Shown here: in pieces, positions 1 through 7,310 of the stretch
Layout of the letters: every line of letters begins with the position of its first letter
How positions within the stretch are numbered: position 1 is the first letter of the stretch
Assembly (NCBI RefSeq): GCF_001310955.1
Contig: NZ_BAZX01000040.1
Location: forward strand, 1-33,498
Length of the DNA stretch: 33,498 nucleotides
Direction: 5' to 3'
From: Marinifilum fragile JCM 15579
GTDB lineage: Bacteria > Bacteroidota > Bacteroidia > Bacteroidales > Marinifilaceae
The notes under the pieces: generated by a model
Told to the model about the DNA's origin: nothing
The model's input: the letters and a program-made list of their open reading frames with translations, nothing else
Databases searched by the model: none
Translations under genes and position numbers: made by a program

Positions 1-451
1 ATTTGAATATGTTCATCGATGAATGTACAAGTATATTTAAATGCAAAGTGAATTAGCCAATATTAGTCTTGTATTAAAATATGGATTAACAGGTAATGCT
101 ACAAAAATAATTACTGATTCTCTAAAGTTGAATGTTATTCTGAATAATCTAATTGGAAATGCATTAAAGTTCACAAAAAATGGAGAGATAAAGGTGGGCT
201 ATTTTAAGAAAAAGAATTTTCTGGAATTTTACGTGGAGGATACCGGTATAGGAATTCCTAATGAAATTAAGGGTGATATATTTAAACCTTTTTACCAAAT
301 TAAGGATAAAAAAAATAGTTCTGGATTAGGTTTATCAATTACAAAGTCTTTAGTGGAGTTATTGGGAGGGAAGATATGGTTTAATTCGGAGCAAGATGTT
401 GGTACAAAATTTTTATTCACGATTCCTTATAAACAAATTTTTATGGGATAA
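1..451 (+). pseudogene. Sensor histidine kinase, C-terminal part (partial, frameshifted)
   Basis: This is the ATP-binding (HATPase_c) end of a two-component sensor kinase; the rest lies before the window. In the open segment from 41 the N box (NNLIGNALKFT), G1 box (VEDTGIGIP), F box (IFKPF) and G2 box (GLGLSI) appear in the usual order, so the catalytic domain is complete. The Met at 41 is not a real start. A stop lies directly upstream in that frame, and the frame starting at base 3 reads LNMFIDECTSIFK, typical of the linker between the H box and N box. Joining the two frames needs one extra A in the AAA run at 39-41. The sensed signal and partner regulator cannot be seen. No receiver domain follows. 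Confidence 0.8.
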
Positions 452-519
452 TAGATTTTTTCGAATAGAATTATAAAAATTACACCTAATGTGCCAACAT
501 GCTATATGATTATTTGTAA

Positions 520-550
520 TTCTTCACTCCTAGTGCAAAATAGTGAAGAA
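520..550 (+). terminator. Possible terminator hairpin after the histidine kinase
   Basis: Arms of 9 bp (TTCTTCACT at 520-528, AGTGAAGAA at 542-550) enclose a 13-nt loop, followed by GATTTTTGAT. The stem is AT-rich and the T-run is short, so this is a weak call. Confidence 0.35.
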
Positions 551-651
551 GATTTTTGATTTGTTTCTTTTGTTGAGAAAATTAAACTGCAATAATTAGG
601 AAATATATTTCATATCTTAATACTGCGAATGATGATCTTAATGAAATTGAA

Positions 652-1086
652 ATGAAGATACTAAAGGAATTTAAAGAATTTGCCATTAAAGGCAATATGT
701 TCGATATGGCCATTGGAATCATAATAGGGGTTGCCTTTAATAAAATTGTGTCGTCCTTGGTTAATGATGTGTTATTGCCAACATTTAGTATGGTAATTGG
801 AAAGGTCAATTTTCAGACGCTAAGTATTGTTTTGCAAGAAAAACAGTTGGATACCAATGGAGAAATCATACAGGAATTGGTGGAGTTGAAATATGGGAAC
901 TTTATTCAGGTTACTTTGGATTTTTTCATTATTGCCCTGGTCATTTTTGCAGTGGTAAAGGTAATTAATAACATCAGGCGAAAAGGGGAGGATGTGCAAG
1001 ATGAAACGGTAAGTACACCTAAGGATATAGAGTTGCTCACAGAAATTAGGGATTTGTTAAAGCAAAGAAATGAAAGCAAAGAATAG
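652..1086 (+). CDS. mscL: Large-conductance mechanosensitive channel MscL
   Basis: Encodes the inner-membrane channel that opens under membrane tension and releases solutes on hypo-osmotic shock. At 144 aa it has the family's usual length. The N-terminus matches the family closely: an amphipathic helix (KEFKEFAIKGN), then the first membrane helix with the pore-lining pattern GIIIGVAFNKIVSSLVNDV and the conserved LLP just after it. The second membrane helix lies near residues 88-105 (TLDFFIIALVIFAVVKVIN). The C-terminal part is a charged helix, as expected for the cytoplasmic bundle. The ATG at 652 starts directly at the conserved N-terminal helix. It stands alone, converging with the membrane protein on the other strand 26 bp downstream. 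Confidence 0.97.
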   Translation: MKILKEFKEFAIKGNMFDMAIGIIIGVAFNKIVSSLVNDVLLPTFSMVIGKVNFQTLSIVLQEKQLDTNGEIIQELVELKYGNFIQVTLDFFIIALVIFAVVKVINNIRRKGEDVQDETVSTPKDIELLTEIRDLLKQRNESKE

Positions 1087-1112
1087 ATCGGGAAATAAGT
1101 ATGAATTGCTTT

Positions 1113-1520
1113 TTATTCTTTATCAAAGCCGTCTACAATAACCCCACCCATCGATGCCGGAAAAGAAAGAAGAATGATTCTTTTAAATGCAATTATAGGT
1201 TCTTCTACGATTGGCATTCGGTTTAAAGCAAAAAGAATGATAAATACCACAACAAAGGTAACGCCGTAATCGATTAATGTTCTTAATGCAAAATGAGATA
1301 GTCTATGTTTGATTTTGCCTTGGAAAATTCCTTCAAATGAGTAAATGTTTATAAATAGCAAGGATAATATCAGGATGATAATAATGTTTAAAGTAGGTAA
1401 GGTTTCGCTTAATTGCCATGACTCCTCTGAGAAAGCTACGGGTATTGTTAATGCCGATGATCCAACGATAACTTGAACGATATCTTCGAGGTTAATGCTG
1501 TCCTTGCTCATATTTTCCAT
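1113..1520 (-). CDS. Small integral membrane protein, DUF2391-like
   Basis: A 135-aa membrane protein of unknown function. Hydrophobic segments lie at about residues 41-60 (LNIIIILILSLLFINIYSF) and 85-105 (LIDYGVTFVVVFIILFALN), with weaker ones near 15-30 and 110-128. The pattern near the N-terminus (EDIVQVIVGSSALTIPVAFSEESW) and the ending FPASMGGVIVDGFDK recall the DUF2391 (TIGR02587-type) integral membrane family. I recognise this from memory of the family pattern only. The start is the ATG at 1520; a second ATG three codons in is also possible. It does not form an operon with either neighbour. Confidence 0.7.
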   Translation of the reverse strand: MENMSKDSINLEDIVQVIVGSSALTIPVAFSEESWQLSETLPTLNIIIILILSLLFINIYSFEGIFQGKIKHRLSHFALRTLIDYGVTFVVVFIILFALNRMPIVEEPIIAFKRIILLSFPASMGGVIVDGFDKE

Positions 1521-1726
1521 TCAAAACGGTTTTAAAAATCAATCAGTAATAAATATACAGAAATATTATACCATTTAAATAGTAAAAATGCGCTGGTATA
1601 ATGCCGATACATATTCAAAGTACTTTTAGAGAAATGCTAAAGGTGCTCCCGATAGCTACCAGGATTGAATAGTAACGGGTATTATAAAATTAATTTTAGA
1701 GACAGATTTGTAAGGAATATGATACA

Positions 1727-1759
1727 ACAAAAGCAAGTTCAAACAGAACTTGCTTTTGT
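1727..1759 (-). terminator. Rho-independent terminator after the RimK fusion gene
   Basis: A perfect 14-bp stem (ACAAAAGCAAGTTC at 1727-1740, its complement at 1746-1759) with a 5-nt loop, 20 bases past the end of the minus-strand gene. A hairpin with almost the same sequence occurs at 6984-7013. Confidence 0.75.
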
Positions 1760-1779
1760 TATCTGTGCGATACTTCAGC

Positions 1780-3153
1780 TTATTTTTTGTATTTCAAGGC
1801 TCTTTCAATCGCTTCAATCATCTTTCCGGCAATATCTTTATTTGATGCTCCTTCTATGCCTTCCAAACCAGGTGATGAGTTCACTTCGAGAAGCAATGGA
1901 CCTGACTGGCTTCTGATGATATCTACCCCTGCTATTTTAAGTCCCATTGTTTTGGCAGCCAAAACAGCAATTTTTCTTTCTTGTGTGGTTATTTTGGTGA
2001 TTGCAGCAGTTCCACCCATATGTATATTTGCTCGGAATTCACCTGGAGCTGCAGTTCTCATTACACTCTCCACCACTTTTCCATTTACCACAAAACATCT
2101 AATGTCTTTACCGTTGGCTTCCTTTACAAATTCTTGTACAAGGATATTTGCTCTTAAACTTTTAAAAGCATTAATCAAACTTTCAGCAGCTTTCTTTGTT
2201 TCAGCAAGCACCACGCCCTTGCCTTGTGTTCCTTCTAAAAGTTTCACAATTAAAGGAGCACCACCAACCATTTTTATCAATTCATCTGTGTCGAGGGGCG
2301 AATTGGCAAATCCGGTTGTTGGTATAGGAAGTCCGTTGTTAATAAGAAGTTGCAAAGCATACAATTTATCTCTCGATTGAGTAATTGCTGAAGCCGAATT
2401 TAACGTGTAAACACCCATGGCCTCAAAGTGACGAGTTAAAGCACACCCGTAAAAGGTTGCACTGGGTCTTATTCTTGGAATAATTGCATCGAAATCATTA
2501 AGGATGCGTCCACCTCTATAGTGCATTTCCGGGTTTTGCCCATCAAGTTTGATGTAACAATCTTTAATGTTTAGAAATTCAACTTCGTGTCCTCTTTCTT
2601 GTCCGGCTTCTATGATTCGTCTATTGCTATACAATTCAGGATTGCTGGCTAATAAGCCTATTTTTAATCCAGTCTTTTGTATAATGTGAGTAAAGTAAAA
2701 CTCATCCAGTGATTCTTTTGAATGAGAACCAAACAAACATGAGGCTTCTGGATCAACCAGCATTTTCCCTGACATTGCCTCTCTACCTAAAAGCATTCGG
2801 TAGCCCATACTATCCCTGTTGGTAAGTGTGATCTCTACTTCCCAGGAATCATTAGCAATAGACAGGATGGTTTTAATCACAAACCGAACTTCGCTTGATC
2901 CACTTGAGCTTTTTACTTTACGTCTGTCGTGAATGGGGGCTTCGCAGTGAATTGTAGTTTTACCATTGTTCTGTAAAGGATGAACATCGAAGCTTACCCA
3001 AGGAACACCATCTTTTTTGAAAGCCATAATGTTAATCGCATGCAGTGATGATGTTTTTGCACCAGAATCCACACGTGCTTTGATAGCGGGAATTCTTAAC
3101 TGTGGGAGAGAGCACCACTCTTCACTTCCTACTATTACTTTATTTAAGGTCAT
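1780..3153 (-). CDS. Retropepsin-like (RimB-type) domain fused to RimK-family ATP-grasp ligase
   Basis: Two domains in one 457-aa chain. Residues about 5-145 match the family first called ATP-dependent zinc protease (DUF785, RimB-like), now seen as retropepsin-like; the hallmark is DSGAKTSSLHA, with D29-S-G-A. Residues about 163-457 are a RimK-type ATP-grasp ligase. It has the preATP-grasp start KIGLLASN, the P-loop-like KLLEGTQGKGVVLAE and the metal-binding LLLEVNSSPG near 420-429. RimK enzymes ligate glutamate or similar amino acids through ATP-formed acyl phosphates; the RimB-type domain may cleave or trim products. The ATG at 3153 is chosen: the longer frame to 3225 begins with TTG and adds 24 residues unlike the family. 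It is the last of three same-strand genes, 155 bp after the GNAT/ATP-grasp gene, and is followed by a terminator. The substrate is unknown. Confidence 0.9.
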   Translation of the reverse strand: MTLNKVIVGSEEWCSLPQLRIPAIKARVDSGAKTSSLHAINIMAFKKDGVPWVSFDVHPLQNNGKTTIHCEAPIHDRRKVKSSSGSSEVRFVIKTILSIANDSWEVEITLTNRDSMGYRMLLGREAMSGKMLVDPEASCLFGSHSKESLDEFYFTHIIQKTGLKIGLLASNPELYSNRRIIEAGQERGHEVEFLNIKDCYIKLDGQNPEMHYRGGRILNDFDAIIPRIRPSATFYGCALTRHFEAMGVYTLNSASAITQSRDKLYALQLLINNGLPIPTTGFANSPLDTDELIKMVGGAPLIVKLLEGTQGKGVVLAETKKAAESLINAFKSLRANILVQEFVKEANGKDIRCFVVNGKVVESVMRTAAPGEFRANIHMGGTAAITKITTQERKIAVLAAKTMGLKIAGVDIIRSQSGPLLLEVNSSPGLEGIEGASNKDIAGKMIEAIERALKYKK

Positions 3154-3308
3154 AGTTAAATTTTTTTTTACCTTTTTTATTAAAAATTGATATCCATTGT
3201 AGTTGTATACGTCACTCTTATTCAATTGTATAAGGTGATGTGTTGTAAGAGAGTTAATTTATATTCATTCTCAATGATAAAACAGCTTCACTAAATGTGA
3301 AATCAACT

Positions 3309-5249
3309 TCACAAGCTTATTTTTCGAGTGTTTTTAGCAATTTCAATTCGATTCACTAAAGAATCTATTATTTTGTCATATAATTTATCTTTCAGGATTG
3401 AATCCTCAACATCAGTATCAATATTTGGATTATCATTTACTTCGATTACATATACTTGATTATCTACTATTTTCAAATCAACACCGTATAATCCATCTCC
3501 AATGAGTGATGCAGCCTTTTGTGCAACCTTTAAAATTTTCTCTGGCACTTGAGAAATGGAAACCGACTCATAATCACCAGATTCTTCGCCTGGAGAATTC
3601 TTCCAATTGTAGATTTGCCAATGATTTTTAGCCATATAGTACTTGCATGCAAATAGTGCTTGGTTATCCAATATACCAATTCTCCAATCAAACTCCGAGA
3701 AAAGGAATTCCTGGCAAATGATCATGTCCGACTTACTGAAGAGTTTGGTGATTTGCTCAAAGGCTTCTGTTTTGTTATTTACTTTTATAACACCTAATGA
3801 AAAGGCACTATCTGGTTGCTTTAAAATAACCGGATAGGAAAAAGTATCTAATTGCTTACTGTTGAATGAGTTTTTTGCCAAAACAATTGTTTTGGGTGTA
3901 TTGATCTTATTCTTCTGAAATAATTCATGCTGAAATATTTTATTGGAACATTTCATAATTGACCAGGGATCGTCAATAACAACTAAGCCTTCAGCATAAG
4001 CAAAGCGAGATACTTCATAGGTGTAATGACTCACGTTGGTTGTTTCCCGAATAAAAAGAGCATCAAATTCATTAATCTTCCCAATATCAGTTTTAGTAAT
4101 GAACTCCAGGTAAACGTTTTTCTTATTGGCAGCAATTTTAAATTTCTCCAATGCTTCTTGATTTGATGGTGGTGTTTCTTCCTCTGGGTTAATTAGAACA
4201 GCCACATCGTATTTGTAGTGAATCAATTTGGGAAAATTGTGTTTTTTTTTGCTAAAGTGTTTTGAGGCAAATTGATATACAATCTCCTTCTCACTTTCCG
4301 TGATGTGTTTAAAATTAATGACTTTAATCTTTTTTATTAGCCATTTATCGTTCTTTACAAAAGTTACCTCAAACAGAGGAGCCTCAAAGATCTGGTACAA
4401 TTTTTTAGCCAGATTTTTATAACCCTTTGTAAGTGTTTGACCAAAATAAATATTCAAAGAGAATAATTCTGGATTCTTGCCTGATAGAGATTTATTGATA
4501 AATTCATCTAAATCGAAGGCTATGGATTGAATAACATTAGCAATCTTAAGATCCTGTATGGTTGTAATGTTGGGAATAATTCTCTGTCCTCTGGCTGAGG
4601 CTAAAAGCGACACATAATACCCATAAGATTGGTATTTATAGGAACTACATAAGTTATAAATCCTAAAATCAGAATTGTTTTGATATATTGGATTATTGAT
4701 GTATTCCTTAACTGAAATCACTTTAGCATTAATTGCATTTTCTTCCCATTTATAAGGTTGATCGATAATTATGACATTCTTACAAAATGTGTATTTATCA
4801 ACAGATAGCTTCATTTTGATTGCATCTTCATCTTTCAAGTAATAATTCTCAATTTTTTTTACGAATTGAAATCCTCTTGATTCATACCATTTAATTAGTT
4901 TTTGGTTCTTTAGCCTGGCTTCAAGAATGATATTTTTATAATTGTTCTTTATTGCAAAGTCTTTAATGAATTCTAACAACTCATTTCCAATTCCTTTGTT
5001 TTGATATTTTTGGGCAATTGCTATTGAGTAAATTCTTAATGAATGCTTGTATTTAAATAGACATATTGAACCCAATGCCTGCTGTCCATTGTAAGTTTTT
5101 TCAACGATAAATACCTCCTGAAAATGACTTTTGATACCTTTCCTTAGATTTTGTTTTAAATTTTGTTGAAAAGCAGGGAAAACATCCATTTCGAGTTCTT
5201 CCAAAAAATCTAAATCATTGATTACTGCTTTACGAATATGTAATTTCAT
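3309..5249 (-). CDS. GNAT acetyltransferase - RLAN - ATP-grasp (RimK-like) fusion protein
   Basis: A 646-aa three-part protein. Residues 1-150 are a GNAT acetyltransferase with the acetyl-CoA motif QNKGIG at 83-88 and the usual late segment KWYESRGFQFV. Residues about 155-320 resemble RLAN, the domain found before RimK-like ATP-grasp modules (pattern DFRIYNLCSSYKYQSYGYYV and a following ASARGQR). From about 395 to 640 comes the ATP-grasp: YPVILKQPDSAFSLGV binds nucleotide, and the metal-binding VIEVNDNPNID lies near residue 600. Such proteins are described in work on ATP-grasp amidoligases as likely makers of small peptides or modified proteins. The ATG at 5249 begins directly at the GNAT fold. 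It is the middle gene of the three and has a 208-bp leader containing a perfect 15-bp inverted repeat. The substrate cannot be read from the sequence. Confidence 0.88.
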   Translation of the reverse strand: MKLHIRKAVINDLDFLEELEMDVFPAFQQNLKQNLRKGIKSHFQEVFIVEKTYNGQQALGSICLFKYKHSLRIYSIAIAQKYQNKGIGNELLEFIKDFAIKNNYKNIILEARLKNQKLIKWYESRGFQFVKKIENYYLKDEDAIKMKLSVDKYTFCKNVIIIDQPYKWEENAINAKVISVKEYINNPIYQNNSDFRIYNLCSSYKYQSYGYYVSLLASARGQRIIPNITTIQDLKIANVIQSIAFDLDEFINKSLSGKNPELFSLNIYFGQTLTKGYKNLAKKLYQIFEAPLFEVTFVKNDKWLIKKIKVINFKHITESEKEIVYQFASKHFSKKKHNFPKLIHYKYDVAVLINPEEETPPSNQEALEKFKIAANKKNVYLEFITKTDIGKINEFDALFIRETTNVSHYTYEVSRFAYAEGLVVIDDPWSIMKCSNKIFQHELFQKNKINTPKTIVLAKNSFNSKQLDTFSYPVILKQPDSAFSLGVIKVNNKTEAFEQITKLFSKSDMIICQEFLFSEFDWRIGILDNQALFACKYYMAKNHWQIYNWKNSPGEESGDYESVSISQVPEKILKVAQKAASLIGDGLYGVDLKIVDNQVYVIEVNDNPNIDTDVEDSILKDKLYDKIIDSLVNRIEIAKNTRKISL

Positions 5250-5286
5250 CTGTTTATTTTTACATGTTTTTGCCAGATGGAACTTA

Positions 5287-5338
5287 CCATGAGTAAATAA
5301 TCATTTTCGTGTGTGAGTTAATAATTATTTACTCATGG
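5287..5338. repeat. Perfect 15-bp inverted repeat in the leader of the GNAT/ATP-grasp gene
   Basis: Arms CCATGAGTAAATAAT (5287-5301) and ATTATTTACTCATGG (5324-5338) are exact complements around a 22-nt spacer. The repeat ends 38 bp before the downstream start codon. The AT-rich stem and lack of a T-run argue against a terminator. An operator or an RNA hairpin in the leader fits better. Each arm reads ATG-AGT-AAA-TAA, so the transcript would carry a three-codon reading frame (MSK) in either arm. Confidence 0.7.
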
Positions 5339-5457
5339 ACGTTTCATTTTATTAACCTATTGATAGAAATACTAATTTTTCAACATTGCTTTGAGACTTT
5401 GTATTTTGTCTTCATAGCCTTAAAAAATAAGATTGCAGAATCTGGTATGATCTAACC

Positions 5458-6738
5458 TTACCAATCTCTAAGCCCGTTTTCTATGTATTCAAATTGCCAT
5501 ATTGTAAACAGTAATGCATCAATCGGTGGACTAGTAGGTTCTTTTTTTAATAGTTCATCAATTGCTTCAATCTGTCTTGAAGATAGTTTATTTTCTTCAA
5601 ACACTTTTGTTACTGTGTATGAGTATCTGTATTCGCCAATCTTAATAGTAGATGCAAATGGGATTTCATCTGAATCATTAAAAAGCTTGACGGAGTAATA
5701 ACTTAAGGAATGATCCTTGTAATCACGGATGTATCCGTTCTTGGTTATTTCCGATGCAGGAAGTAATTTATCACTTATTATGTTTCGATATCCTGCTTTC
5801 TGAAACCGATTCTTATAGTGAAATGAACAATAGTTGATACCAATATTAAGTCCGGATTTTTTGGCTGCACTTATAATTTCCAAAGCAGCAAGCTCCGATT
5901 CTATTACCAAAGGTCGTTCAGCGCTATCTATGGTATATTCTCGCTTTACCAAATGTGTTGCATTGTGTTGCGTAAGCCTTAAATGATGTAAATTTAAATT
6001 GCGAACTCCAGCCTTAATCATTTCTGGTAAAAGAGCAATGATTTTATCTTTTTCTTCTGGAATTGCAGGGATTTCAATTGTAATATTGGGAATAATGTCC
6101 TTTGCCATTCGAACTTTATCAAGAGAAAATCCTGTAGCCCCAATATCGAATCTAATTTCATTCAGTTTTAAATTTGCCAAAGCCTTTAGTTTCGATTCAT
6201 CAACAAGAATTCCATTTGTATATATCCAGATGTAAAGATCTTTGCTGCATTTTTCTCTTAAAACTTTGAGGTATTTTAAGGTTCTCTCAAAGTAAAGAAA
6301 AGGCTCTCCTCCGCTAAAACTCACACCTTTAAAACCCAAATGATTAATGTAGGATGCATACTCATAAGGATCATCAAAGTCCAGGCCTTGAGTAGAAGGT
6401 TTCTCGTCCCTTGTTTGCTGGGTTGGACAATAAAAACATTTCGCATTGCATTTGTTTGTAATGAACAAACAGCTCCATTTCCCAGATGCACATATTTCAC
6501 AACCCTTCGAAATATAATTCCAGTAAGGTTTTGTGTTCTTGTAAAGTAAGTTGTCTTTTAAATTGTTGAGCAAGAACTCTCTTTGTCTTTGGTAATCCTC
6601 AATGATATAAGGGTTTGCCCACTTGATTTGGGGCCATTGACTGAATTCATTCTTGTTTTTGTTTTGTAATGAATTCAACCATGCATAAAGTGCTTCCATT
6701 TTTGCGGATACATGATTTAATAGGCACATGGATACCAT
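5458..6738 (-). CDS. Radical SAM protein of unknown specificity
   Basis: A 426-aa radical SAM enzyme. The [4Fe-4S]/SAM motif is C97-x3-C101-x2-C104 (CNAKCFYC), followed by SGGEP at 142-146, which contacts SAM. Just before the motif are C80, C83 and C90 (GCEICASGKWSC), a pattern that could hold another metal or structural site. The central region continues as a TIM-barrel-like fold (IWIYTNG, EIRFDIGATG). The C-terminal third (EIPFASTIKIGEYRYSYTVTKV) does not match a SPASM domain that I recognise. ATG codons occur at 6738, 6729 and 6699, and the longest is given. It is the first of three same-strand genes that include two ATP-grasp proteins, so it may act on the same substrate. No precursor peptide is evident beside it. 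Confidence 0.85.
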   Translation of the reverse strand: MVSMCLLNHVSAKMEALYAWLNSLQNKNKNEFSQWPQIKWANPYIIEDYQRQREFLLNNLKDNLLYKNTKPYWNYISKGCEICASGKWSCLFITNKCNAKCFYCPTQQTRDEKPSTQGLDFDDPYEYASYINHLGFKGVSFSGGEPFLYFERTLKYLKVLREKCSKDLYIWIYTNGILVDESKLKALANLKLNEIRFDIGATGFSLDKVRMAKDIIPNITIEIPAIPEEKDKIIALLPEMIKAGVRNLNLHHLRLTQHNATHLVKREYTIDSAERPLVIESELAALEIISAAKKSGLNIGINYCSFHYKNRFQKAGYRNIISDKLLPASEITKNGYIRDYKDHSLSYYSVKLFNDSDEIPFASTIKIGEYRYSYTVTKVFEENKLSSRQIEAIDELLKKEPTSPPIDALLFTIWQFEYIENGLRDW

Positions 6739-6983
6739 TGTGCCAATGAAAATGAATAAATAAAGAATACAACACGAACTTTCGTCTGAGCAGGAAGTTA
6801 AAGCTCAGAGAAAATATATAGGAACATGAGGTATTGTTCCATTTCAAATCGTGTTTTTTGTATGTCTTTTTGAGGATTCATATTCAAATCAAATAGGCTT
6901 GCAATATAGTTTTTTTACTTGATTAAAGTATTTTGAAATAATTTTTTTGAAGTGTGAGGAAAAACTAAATTTTAATAAACAAA

Positions 6984-7013
6984 AAAAGCAAGTTCAAAAA
7001 AGAACCTGCTTTT
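6984..7013 (-). terminator. Terminator of the tRNA-His pair
   Basis: A 12-bp stem with a 6-nt loop. Read on the minus strand all pairs hold (one G-U) and a run TTTTTTTGTTT follows. On the plus strand the same position is an A-C mismatch, so it is built for minus-strand transcripts. It lies just past the second tRNA. Its sequence nearly repeats the hairpin at 1727-1759. Confidence 0.75.
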
Positions 7014-7020
7014 CTTTTAG

Positions 7021-7095
7021 GGTGAAAGACCGGGGTCGAACCGGCGACCTCTGGAACCACAATCCAGCGCTCTAACCAACTGAGCTACATCCACC
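7021..7095 (-). tRNA. tRNA-His (GTG)
   Basis: Cloverleaf read on the minus strand. D-arm TAGCTCAGTTGGTTAGAGC, anticodon stem CTGGA/TCCAG with loop TTGTGGT (anticodon GTG), T-loop TTCGACC. The extra G at -1 faces C73, as tRNA-His requires. The acceptor stem has G4-U69 and a U6-U67 mismatch. CCA is not encoded. It is identical to the copy 94 bp away. Confidence 0.97.
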
Positions 7096-7114
7096 ATGTA
7101 GTATAAAAAAATAG

Positions 7115-7189
7115 GGTGAAAGACCGGGGTCGAACCGGCGACCTCTGGAACCACAATCCAGCGCTCTAACCAACTGAGCTACATCCACC
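7115..7189 (-). tRNA. tRNA-His (GTG), second copy
   Basis: An exact duplicate of the tRNA at 7021-7095, including the flanking G and A, separated from it by 19 bp. It is the promoter-proximal copy; both are probably cut from one transcript. Confidence 0.97.
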
Positions 7190-7207
7190 ATTTTCGCGTT
7201 AGCGGTG

Positions 7208-7240
7208 CAAATATAGAGAAATCCTAACATATCATCCAAA
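7208..7240 (-). promoter_or_regulatory. Bacteroidota-type promoter of the tRNA-His pair
   Basis: On the minus strand, TTTG (7237-7240), a 21-bp spacer, then TATATTTG (7208-7215) match the -33/-7 consensus TTTG/TAnnTTTG. Transcription would begin near 7201, about a dozen bases before the first tRNA. Confidence 0.75.
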
Positions 7241-7278
7241 TAAAAATGAAAAAAATATTTCCAAAGAATTATAAAGTC

Positions 7279-7286
7279 TACCTTTG
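7279..7286 (+). promoter_or_regulatory. -7 promoter element of the AlkD-like gene
   Basis: TACCTTTG fits TAnnTTTG and lies 24 bp before the start codon at 7311. No clear TTTG is found 19-21 bp upstream (ATTTCC occupies the area). Confidence 0.5.
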
Positions 7287-7310
7287 TAGGCAGTTAACAA
7301 ATTAAAAAAA

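Noticed and set aside
1787..2380. 197-aa open frame on the plus strand, antisense to the RimK fusion gene
   Set aside because: It lies wholly inside a well-supported conserved gene, and its protein has no recognisable features. It is a shadow of codon bias.
3154..3225. Longer start of the RimK fusion at a TTG codon
   Set aside because: The ATG at 3153 begins just before the conserved domain. The extra 24 residues look like leader sequence.
5380..5415. 11-codon frame (MKTKYKVSKQC) on the minus strand between the radical SAM and GNAT/ATP-grasp genes
   Set aside because: A C-terminal Cys after a radical SAM gene is tempting, but a frame this short is expected by chance, and no promoter or conservation can be shown.
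6647..6847. 66-aa minus-strand frame next to the radical SAM gene, considered as a precursor peptide
   Set aside because: It overlaps the radical SAM start in another frame and reads as a random mix of residues without a leader/core layout.
7020..7190. Tandem tRNA-His as an integration site of a mobile element
   Set aside because: No integrase, transposase or further tRNA fragment repeat is present. The duplication covers the whole tRNA, not just its 3' end.
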